From Tipula vernalis (lineage: Eukaryota; Arthropoda; Insecta; Diptera; Tipulidae), in the NCBI GenBank assembly GCA_958295665.1, contig OY282559.1:273308047-273372046 (forward strand): a stretch of 64,000 nucleotides of DNA. Reading direction: 5' to 3'. Position numbers and translations under genes: made by a program. Positions within the stretch are counted from its first letter, which is position 1; the number at the start of each line of letters is the position of its first letter. This document shows, one piece after another, positions 32,657-42,858 of the stretch. Under the pieces are notes generated by a model. That model saw only the letters and a list, made by a program, of their open reading frames with translations, made no database searches and was not told the DNA's origin.

Positions 32657-33160
32657 ACGTGCCAGTTCTAAATAATCTAACAATGGAACCTTTTCAACTG
32701 TCAAGCTCAAAAAGTTATAAAAACTATTCTAAGTTGTAGTACTCTGTGAGACATTACCGAAACCTTTTTCTATCGGCAACCAAGCCCTTTTTTGGGGTTA
32801 AAACTACACCTTAATTTAACCTCAAAAAACGTTTTTTTTATTCGATATATTTCGACTTCTACTCCACTTTTTTTGATAAAAAAAATTAGTAATTATTGCT
32901 CATAAAAGTACAAGTAATCGATAGTAAATTAGATTATAAGGGTTGCATCTCTATTTTGTTAGGGGATGAAATTACATGTTTTCGCAAATTATGTGGTGGT
33001 TTTAACCTCTAAAAGGGCTTGGTTGCTGATTAAAAAAAGGTTTCGTTAATGTCTCACAGAGTATTATAACTTACTGAATAGTTTTTTGTAATTTTTTGAA
33101 TTTGACAATACAAAACGTTCCCTTGTAAGATTATTTCGGAGTCTGTGATTTGGCGGCACG
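32657..33160. mobile_element. MITE with about 155-bp imperfect inverted repeats
   Basis: The left arm (32657-32812) and right arm (32994-33160) are imperfect reverse complements. Shared blocks include ACTCTGTGAGACATTA, AACCAAGCCCTTTT and AAATAATCT. Ends CGTGCC/GGCACG. It appears inserted into a repeat whose undisturbed relative is at 46690-46830. Confidence 0.7.
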
Positions 33161-33365
33161 AGAGTGGAAGATTTATATTGACGTCACCAAGTGTGATATT
33201 GGGGAAGAAGTCTCGAAGTTTAAGAAAATACCTGCCCAAAATAACAGAAAATGTTTGTAAAATATAAATGGTTGGTTTGGTGATCTTTAACCGACGTTTG
33301 GTGGGAAAAGTGTCACCCGAGGAGCCGGATAGACCCGATTTTTTTTTTTTTTTTTTTTGTGGCAT
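33161..33365 (-). pseudogene. possible LINE endonuclease scrap
   Basis: Minus-strand peptide FLKLRDFFPNITLGDVNINL resembles the GD-N box of LINE endonucleases. A diverged relative is readable at 46830-46690 on the minus strand. Weak. A 19-T run lies at 33340-33358. Confidence 0.3.
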
Positions 33366-35250
33366 AACGAATTGAGAAAAAATTTAGTATTGAACAATCA
33401 ACATTTAGGCTGAGGCAGCCTAATGCATAAAGATGGGACTCCCATTTCAATTTCACTTTCTCGGGTAACCTCTGAGTGCCTATTATGAAATTTCGTTTTT
33501 TACAGCTACGAATTAAGTGAACTCAATTTACAGAGATGCAATTGTAGGAAAACGCAATTATGTATGTACGCGTTACGAGAGCTGGAAATGTCTTACAGAA
33601 TCGAAAAAATTCTTTAAACTCGTTTAATACTTACATAATATTAAACACACTATCAGATGTCCAATTTTCGGATTTAGTGTAAGTTTAATTTACCTACATT
33701 GGAATTGTCTTAATAGGGATTATTTGAGATGTTGCTGACTTACTTTATATTTTATTTAATTCTTCGAGGTTTATAACCTTATTCGAGACTGTTTTGGAGC
33801 GTTGTATATTTAGGTATCGTATATGAGTTATTAAGCGAAATTTTATATACTTTCGATATTGTTCGAATTTGGTTTGGATTGAATTAGGCGTAGCGTTGGG
33901 TTAGATTGTTCAAATTAGATATTTTCAGATTTTTGAATTAACCTGCAAATTTCCTGGTTTGATTTACTTTGAGTTGCGTTTGATTAACTTTTAGTTAATT
34001 GCCATCGAGATTATTCGACGTCCTCTCTAGTTGCTTTTTATTTGTTTATAGTATTTATTACAGATCGTTACATTGTTACTGATATTTTTATTATTCAAGG
34101 TTATTCTAGAATTCTAATTTTATTCGAGATTTTCGGAATATTATAAATTTCTTGAGAATATTGCGATTATTCAAGCTCTAGAAATTTTTTTCGATAATTC
34201 AAGTTATGTTTAGAGTTGATTCAGCGTAGTATTCTGATTTGTGACCTTCCAAAGGTGAGATTCTAATTTCAGATTTTTGGATTTATCAAGATTTCCAAAT
34301 TGTTAGTATTAAATAGCGTTGTATTCAATATTTTCGAGATTATTCGATTGTGAAATTTTGGTCGAGATCTTTAGTGGTTTCTCATTTTTCAAGATTATTA
34401 TAAGATTTCAAATGTATTCGAGTTTTCTGCGAATATTCGAAATTTTTTTGTGAATATCTGAGCTAGAGTATTCTAGAAAAGAATAACTATTTGATCATTT
34501 CGAGATTAGTCGATCATTTCGAAATTTTGCGGGTTTCTCGATTTTCCTCGAAATTTACAACGATTTGCACTGGGTCTTGTTAATGAATTAGTGATTGTTT
34601 TCTGCAACTTTCATAGCAATGAGCTATATACTGATAAACTTGGATGATGTTGAGTTACATAGATGACATTTTTTGGGAATATTTCAAATTTTCCAGGATT
34701 ATTTGTTATCAAAATTATTTTTGATGAGATTTTTGCAGATTTTTTAAATTATTAACGCTTATAGCTTCCATCATATTTCAAAAATAACACGGTTCTCTTG
34801 TTAGTCGAAAAAATTTTGAGATTAACAGACATGACTTTTTATTCTGATAATTTCAAAATATCCGATGATTAACCGATGTTTTAATTCAAAATGTTTATCC
34901 GAGAAGTGTTTACTAGAGGTATTAGTACTATCGATAAACATAGCAATTCGGGAAATAATTTGGAAAATATGCGCGAAAATTTCAAACTTTTAAAAATTTG
35001 GGTATGTTTTCATTCACTAAATTAAAAGACAAAATTCCTATAGAGCTACAAACCCCCAATGTTTAAAGACCTGTCAGACTAAAGTCTTAACTAACAGAAA
35101 AAATCTTACCTAAGGTTCTTTTTTAGTTAGCGACTGTCCATCAGAATCGGGGGTTTAGTCTTATAAAAAGTCGTTAGGAGTCTTAACGTCAGAATTGGGG
35201 GGTTAGATTCCATATTTCGGTTAAAGTGAGTAGTATTCGATTTCAAAAAT
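33366..35250. repeat. degenerate AT-rich region with recurring TATTCGAG/TTCGAGATT words
   Basis: From about 33770 to 34560, words such as TATTCGAGA, ATTCGAG and GAGATTATTCGA recur many times at irregular spacing. No gene. 35155-35215 holds two diverged copies of CAGAATCGGGGGTTTAGTC. Confidence 0.45.
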
Positions 35251-38200
35251 TTTCATTTAAATTATAGTGTAAAATGCACCCTTGAAAATGGCGGAATATA
35301 CCATCGAAACGTCGCTCATTGAACTTAATCTTGAACTTAATTTTTTAGTTTGAATATACTTAAAACAATCACTTCAAACAAAACCGCTGCTACCTTAAGC
35401 CGAACATTATAGTGCTGACATGTTTTTTTATGGTATCACTAAAGTAAACTTAGGCGTTACCCATAATGCTGGCATATCTTGTATAGTGATGGTTTAAATG
35501 ATGGATATGCGCTTTCATCAAATCCATCCCACAATCTGGTCCGTGATAAAAATGTTGTCGTCCAAAACTTGCTTATAGGGTGTAAACCTGAAAATATTGA
35601 CCTAAAATACTGTTTAAATGATGGCATTAATTCTTTCAATTTATTGAATCTTTGGCCTCTGTGTCTTTATTTATTAGTAATATTTGCAATCAACAATAAA
35701 ATCACTGATTATTATTGTTGTTGTAAAAGATTATTATTGTTGTTGTGTTTGTTGTGAAAGATTATTATTGTTGTTTAACGGGAGTTTCAAAGACTTAGAT
35801 GTACAAAGAAAGGTGTTTTGTAATTGACCAACAAAAGTTCTCCAATAGCCTAACAATTTGTAGATTACACTGCTTTGCCTTTTTAATGTTGCACCGACTT
35901 ACAGTTACAGCGGCTGAATTCTTAACGGCAACTATAATTTTTGGATACTACTTTTATATAAAAAAATCCTTTAAAAAAAATTAGGTACAATTAAACTCAA
36001 TTTAGTACAATATCATTTCAATCTTCAGTACAATTCAAAAAATCCATTTTCCATCAGTGGATGGGAGCATTAAACAATTAACGGTTTTTTTTAATTTGTA
36101 ATTTCTAAATTTTGGTTTCTCTTAAACTGTACAAATAAAGTTTTCTCAGTTATACGTGGTCCTACGTTAATATGTAGGTCGTGTCTCGGATACAAGCTCG
36201 TCGGTTTTTTTTTAATTTAAATTAAACAAGAAAAAAAAGAGCAATTTGGCATCTGGTGTGGCATAACTAAAATTAGGAATGAATTAAATAATTCAAACTA
36301 TTGGTTTGAATTATTTAATTCGTGTCGCAAGCAATTGTTATTGTAAAATTCTCATGGAAATACGACTAATATTGTACGAAATATTCTACAAGTCATTGCT
36401 TCTATACTGGGGGGGGGGGGGATGGAGTTTCCAACCAAATTTTTTTTATAATAATAATATGTTATACCAAAAAATGATACATAGAGACATACGAGTACAA
36501 AGCATCAGTAAAAAAAAAGTTGCTAACATCTTAATGAAGTTTTTTATACTGACACCAACTTATTGGGTACTGCGTTTATTCACATGCAGTAAATTATCTT
36601 TGCTTGCGTCTATACAAATATTCTGAAAAATTTTGTATTGTTTACGAGAAATAAGTGATTAAGTATCAAAATGTTCTCGAAGGTTAACCCTCGAGAATGG
36701 TTTATACCCTTGTTATTTACATCTGAGCTCTATGAAAACCAACCTAATCAGCCAAATAACCACCAAAGTTTGATTTGATTGGAATAGAGCGCTAATGTAA
36801 ATAGAACCATGGTAACAAAACTTTCTCGTAAGCCAATCCTAAAATTAAGGTAACCTTAATTATGCATAAATTTTTAACTAATCATATTTTTCTTTCTTGT
36901 GTTGTCGTTCAATTTCTAGTGGAAATTATATTCAATCTAAATTAGGCAACCCGATAGGTTTGGAAAATTCATATTCAAATAAATTATAATATTACAAATA
37001 TGCAAACTTCGAAAAAAAAATCTCGATTGTTTTTAAAAGGATGCTTATTGCAAAATATTCAACAGATGAGGTTGTTAAAAAATCCCAATATTCCTTAAAT
37101 TTTTCAGAAGGATTTCAGAAGGTAAATATGATAATACCGCAGGATATAGTACATTTGCCAATAATGTCAAACGAGAAATATTTTTGGAATTTGCGCCCAC
37201 TTAACGACAAATTTTACTTGACGAATTTTAACTTCTTTCAAACAAAAACCGAGTTGTGACAAATAAGCACAAATTATAGATTAAGCTTGATATTAAACCA
37301 TTTTATTACACATATTAAAATAATGCAGCACCTTTATTTACCTACGGCCACAACTACTGCAAAAACCTTAATATATAAAATAACAATAACAACAGGTTGT
37401 AACAGTCATAATAATAATACCATTACGAAATATATCAGTTAAAAGCAAATCCGCTTTATCATAATTCATTTAATCCCATTCCTCCCCTACAAGGCATATT
37501 AAAAGTTCTTATGCAACAAAAAAATATTCGTAAAATTTATATTCCATTTATTTAACAATTCTTTAAATTCCGAACTAAGTATAATTTCTTCAACAAAAAA
37601 TAAAAATTATCCTAATTTATTACAAAAAAATTGTTGTTGTTTGTGCTACACTAAATATATTTCATTTTTGTTGAAAATCTTAAGTAAAAACCATCAAGCA
37701 CAGCGTAAAGCATAAAAAACACAAAAGTTTATTTATATTCTGAAATCAAAATAATAATATTATTTTGTGTATATATTTACAATATGTATATTGTACAGTG
37801 GTGTGCATAGATATAGCATCATCAGTATTAATCAAATTTAGTATTAGAGGAAGCTTTATAAATTACGAGTAGTGAAAGATGGATCTTGTGATAATCCTGG
37901 TAATACCCTAACGTAAGTAGGTCTAATCTAGTAGACTACATAAAACAATGCTTAGGCTTTTTTAATGGATTTAAATGTCTGATCAGGATGATATACATAA
38001 AAATATATATGTATCTGATCTCTGCAGGGCGAAAATCGTCTTAAAAATTTAATTTAATTTTTTATTTGACTGATTTGAAATTTATTAATTAATTTATTTA
38101 GTAACATAACTAGGATTATAAAAGTTCTGTCCATACAAGTTGGGCTCAATTGGCCAATCTAAATTTTTCGAATATATGAATATAATTATTTCGAGATTAA

Positions 38201-39221
38201 AGGCCATTAAGAGAAAAGGGTAAAAAGTAACTAACATTTGAAATTGGTTTCACGGGTCAAGCAAATTTCAGTTATATTTCAAGACCAAACAACCTTTGTT
38301 TTGGAACGTCAGCTTCATTGCGATAAGGAAGTGACAAACTGGAAATTAAAAAAAAAATATAAATTGTGCTAAATCGTAAAACGTATAGGTAAAGTTTTGA
38401 ATTCTAGACATTTTAATGTAATTAGAGAAAAATGTATTCTCCATAGCGTCTCCCATTCTCACAAATACTGACAGTTTTGATCGAAATTTTGCACAAAGAT
38501 AGATTTTAGTAATAAGCAGTTTCTGATAGCTTTTAAGCTCATTTGAGTCTATAATAGAGGGAGTGGCGGTGAAAGAGAATACTGCCAAACAGATTTTCTC
38601 AAAAACGGAACCGATGTCACCAAATTTGAAGTCATTTGAAGCATTGCGTGATGATCATTTTAACAAAAAATAGTAAAAAAGTTGTTGAACTGTTTTACGA
38701 GGTAATATATCAAAATTTTCGAAGAAAAATTTTTCTACGGCTAATACTTCTTCCAAATTCCAATATATGTGCCACATAAGTGTCTTTAAAATAAAATGAA
38801 TAGGTAACCGTGTACCATGAAATTTAAATTTCTAAATTTACCTAAAACACTTTGCTGGTGGCAAATAATATCGTCATCAATTAAAAATAAAATTTTTCTA
38901 GTAAGCTTTTAAATGTAGCAAGACATTCCCATGTCTGTGACATATACACTTCTGTGATGTTTTATTGACATTTTATTTGATTGATAAATTATCTGTGAAT
39001 TGCTTTAATAAAATCGCATTTAAAGGTATAATTTCGGAGTAATAAATTCACTTGGTATTAAATGTCGATGTGATAATGTTTCAATAGAATAAGTCGTGTT
39101 CTCATGCAACAGCTTTATAAATTGTGTTAAAATGCTGAAAAATAGGTAAGTTTGGCTATATGTCCTCTCTTTTAATAAATCGACATCTTAGTCAAAAATT
39201 GCAACAAAATACCTTTAAATT
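35251..39221. other. long stretch without a supported gene
   Basis: Contains a TGAAAATGG...CCATCGAAACGTCG stem motif (35282-35313), three copies of an AAAGATTATTATTGTTGTT block (35715-35776), a perfect 18-bp-arm hairpin at 36281-36321, a 13-G run (36409-36421) and the repeat copy at 38880-38985. Open frames up to about 106 codons show no motif. Confidence 0.45.
36281..36321. repeat. perfect 18-bp hairpin, 5-nt loop
   Basis: GAATTAAATAATTCAAAC at 36281-36298 pairs fully with 36304-36321. Confidence 0.92.
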
Positions 39222-39234
39222 TATACGGAAACAC

Positions 39235-39944
39235 CGTGGTTTGACGTCTATTGGAGGGGGGGACCAAAGTTGAGTAGATTTTTCTACCGGCTCCGTAACT
39301 ATCCAGTAGGGTGCGCAGCACTTGAGCTGTTCCGGTCATGTATTAGGCAGCTGCGTGATGGGTATAATTGTGTAAGGGGTAACCTGATCAAAATTCGCAA
39401 ATGTACGTGCTGCCTCCTCGTGGCAACCACTAGTAACTAAGGCCATTTGGCATATTTTGGCCATTTGGCATATGCTCAAGTAGGGGGCTAAAGGATAAAT
39501 CCTTGGCTAACTACCCTAATCTCAGGTGGAAGAGCATTTGCCGATGGATGAATGGCTGATAGGTTAATCAATCCAAAGTCCAGTTTTATTTAGCCTTCCT
39601 GTAGTAAAGCTGGGTGACCTACAAGCGATTTGCAATTCCCAGCAACTCGTAAGAGTAAAATCAAACGGAAAACGGGGGGTAGAGGTAGGGATATACGGGA
39701 GTGGGATAGTCCTCTCGAAGTCCTGGGGTTAGAATGATACCGTCTTTCCTGCGGAACTACATGATGTAGTAAACATCTAGGAGGGAGAGTAATAAGCCCA
39801 GATAGTATGTATCACTTCCCAGCTGGCATTAAGAACCTGAATATTGACTGGACGGATAATAAAGCAGGGTCCAGCACAATAGATCTTTTAGGTCGCTGTG
39901 CGAGGTGGCTGATCGCCCACATGGCCCTTCAATAATAATAATAA
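39235..39944 (+). mobile_element. 5'-truncated non-LTR element tail with (TAA)n end
   Basis: A relatively GC-rich 710-bp block ending in CAATAATAATAATAA, flanked by the 13-bp direct repeat TATACGGAAACAC (39222-39234, 39945-39957). A short-repeat tail plus 13-bp duplication indicate target-primed insertion. It has no coding frame, so it is a 3'-UTR fragment or SINE. A (TAA)n tail suits the I group of LINEs. GGCCATTTGGCATAT is repeated in tandem near 39445-39472. Confidence 0.8.
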
Positions 39945-39957
39945 TATACGGAAACAC

Positions 39958-40330
39958 GCAAAATACCATCGAAAATATAATGAAACTTTGTAAGTCCCAT
40001 TTTCCGCTTAAATCTATTTTGTTACGTCCTATTATTTCCTTATCACTTATCATTTAAGGTAAATCCAATTTAATTTTAGTTAGAAAACTCATAATTAATC
40101 TTGCAAAAAAGTGTATTGCCGGAAAAAGTGCCAGACCGGAAAAAACAGAATCGTCAGTAGCAAACTGTGAAAATGGCGATAACGTGTACTTTACATCTAT
40201 ATGGAAATTCTTAATGTAAACGAAATGGCTGAAAATGTGGAGTATGAGATTCAAATTTCAGGAACCGTTCAAACCGATTTAGACATTTAAATTGAAATTG
40301 AGCCGTTAGTAAACAAACCTCTAGAATTTA
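39958..40330. other. spacer
   Basis: No feature recognised. Confidence 0.35.
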
Positions 40331-40925
40331 TTGACAACAGCACAAATAGCCCAACAGATTAAGATAAAAACTGTACAAAATCGTATGCATGGGTCAGTGT
40401 ATCAAGGCTACAAACGGTCAAGGACGAATCAAATAACTTATGGTATCGAACGGCCAAATCGTAAGCTTGGTGAAATGTGTATGTCTAAGTATTGCCTGAA
40501 AAGTAAAATGAGAGGATGTTCGCAGTTTAGCCAATTAATACGAAAGAATATTTTTGCAGAGTTTTGCAAAATGAATTGGGAGGCAATACAAATGTATGTT
40601 TGTAATTTGGTGAAGGAGGTATTCAAGAAAAGGATATATGCACACGAAAACTTCGTCAAAAAGAAGCAAACCACTTTGCTATTATTTAAAGGCTAGAAAT
40701 AGGAACATGTTGCAGGTGTGTCAAAAAATGTTCTTAAACACACTTGGAGTAAAAAAAAAAATGATTCGAATATGACCATGGCCTGCAAATTAATCTAGTT
40801 GAAACCAGAAAAACCAAGAGAAGAAATTAATTGCCACTGAAAAGTTTGTAAATAATGAAAAGCGGCAATCCCATATGAATTGGTTTTTCGAATCATACCC
40901 GATACTAGAATCACATTACTGTCGT
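40331..40925 (+). pseudogene. repeat-encoded insect protein, N-terminal part (split by LINE)
   Basis: The frame 40331-40696 contains CLKSKMRGCSQFSQLIRKNIF and MNWEAIQMYVCNLVKEV. After a stop comes VCQKMFLNTLGVKK and, just before the LINE, SYPILESHYCR. This order (C...C motif, FLNTLG, SHYCR) is that of an uncharacterised protein repeated in many insect genomes and probably mobile-element derived. Reading continues in register at 45682 once the LINE and one target copy are set aside. Several stops exist, so it was probably already decaying. Function unknown. Confidence 0.6.
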
Positions 40926-41141
40926 GGGTGCTGGGTGGGATTCAATAGGGTAGGCGTTGACCGTTTATAGCCAATTATAAATTGGTTTATACTCCAACGT
41001 TGCAACTATGTAGAAACCATCAACTGTCTCTAGTTTACCTCCACGCGGTAGCACCTGGGCCACGTTTGTTTTGCATTTTTAATGTATCACAACGGCTGAA
41101 CTTCTAGAGGCGAGTGTAATAACACTATAAAAACAAAAGCA

Positions 41142-42858
41142 ATGGATAAAACAAACAAGGAAACTAATACCCTAGGTGGCAGACCTGATGTTCAGGAAAA
41201 TCCACTCAATTCTAGGGGGGACCAAACATTGCTACATAATTCAAATGATACCAAAAATAAGCTAAGCGATATCAACGCTCAAAAGAGTAACGAGGAAGAA
41301 CTTTCATTCCGAAAGGGCTCCATTACAATCAGATCACCAATAAAAAAAATATTTGCAAACAACGCAATCTCCACTGAAAAAGTAACTTCATTATCAGAAC
41401 AAATGCCGAGTGCATCAACAAATATTATAAATAGCGAGGAGCTGTTAAATAAATTTCAAAAAATGGAGAAACTAATCGCGCAGCTGAGCAATGAAGTTGC
41501 TGAACTTAAGAGAGAAAACTCTACACTAAAAGAAAAGGTTAAAAATAGCATAGCTAAGGATTCAGCACGAGTTAACAATCTTTCTTCAAACCATATTCAG
41601 CCATCATCCAGTCAACATGAACATTCAAATAATTCCAACTGGTTGCTGCGGCAATTTCCAGTTTTTCAACAGAATAATAGATTCAGTGCTCTGAGTCAAG
41701 AGGATTATTGCACAGATGAGGAAGAACTGGAAAAAGAAGTTTCCGGTGCTGATAACAGAAATGCTAGGAAACGCAGGCGTACAAAAACGAAAACTCCTCT
41801 AAAAAATACTACACAAATTGTGATCAATAACACTGAACAGAAACCCCCAAAAATACCACTGCCTCCACCCATTAACGTGAGCAATATCAAAAATTTCGAA
41901 CTTTTTCGACAAAAAGTAATAAAAACCACTAGTGAATCAACTAATTTTAAGGCGCTTTCAAATAGTGACATTAAAATTACCTTTCAAAATGAAAATCAGA
42001 AATGTCAAAAAATTACTGGAAGAATTAAAAAAAGAACCCAGCAACCAATCAGAAAATATAGAATATCACACCTATCAGCTGAAGAGCGAAAAGGCTTATA
42101 GAGTAGTTATCAGAGGCTTACCATCTTCCATTAGTCACGATGTAATTAAAGCAGACTTAGAAAAAATGGGACATGAAGTCGCAGGTATTACTAACATATA
42201 CAAAATGGTCACAACTAATGGTGTAAAAGACAGGAAACACTTTCCATTGTTTTACATCGACTTAAAACAAAAAGACAACAATAAAGAAGTATACAACATC
42301 AAGAAACTTGCGTACTGTATAGTTAAAATTGAGCCACCTAACAAGACAAGGGACATTCCACAATGTACGAATTGTCAACAACTTGGACATACCAAGAGTT
42401 TTTGCTATCGTCAAACCAAATGCGTTAAATGTGCTGGAGATCATCACACGACAAAATGTAAAATACAACCAGATATCGCGCCTTCATGTGCTCTTTGTTA
42501 ACAACAAGGACATACTGCAAATTATAAAGGATGCTGTGTATATCAGAACAAAATTAAAAGTCAACAGAATAATAGAACAAGAGTAGTACAGCGATTACAA
42601 ACCAAAGCTGCTAAACCACAAATAACAATCACACCATCCACAGTTGGATTATCCTATGCGCAAATCACCAAATTATCTGCTGATGAATCAAACCAAAATA
42701 ACAAACATATAGAAGTTAATAACGAGTCTAATAACTTTGAAATTATTAAAAAGCTTAGTCAAATTCAACAGACACTTGGTCACTTAACAGAAAGGGTGGC
42801 AAAACTAGAAATTAATTTCTATCCGCCTAGCAAAAAAAGTCAGCATACACACAAATGA
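41142..42858 (+). pseudogene. Jockey LINE ORF1 (nucleic-acid-binding, Gag-like), two lesions
   Basis: The N-terminal part has a coiled-coil (LLNKFQKMEKLIAQLSNEVA). The core reads AYRVVIRGLPSSISHDVIKA, typical of Jockey ORF1. Three CCHC knuckles follow: CTNCQQLGHTKSFC, CVKCAGDHHTTKC and CALC...GHTANYKGC. A one-base frame change near 41995-42010 (beside an A6 run) separates the first part from the core. A TAA at 42499-42501 lies inside the third knuckle. The reading then continues to TGA 42856-42858, overlapping the ORF2 ATG. It packages element RNA in related LINEs; this copy probably cannot supply full-length protein. Confidence 0.88.

Noticed and set aside
36409..36421. 13-G run as a G-quadruplex site
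   Set aside because: A single uninterrupted run in AT-rich DNA; may be a homopolymer artefact, and no further G tracts lie nearby.
40438..40674. Minus-strand frame opposite the repeat-encoded protein
   Set aside because: Shadow of the plus-strand coding region, which has the recognised motifs.
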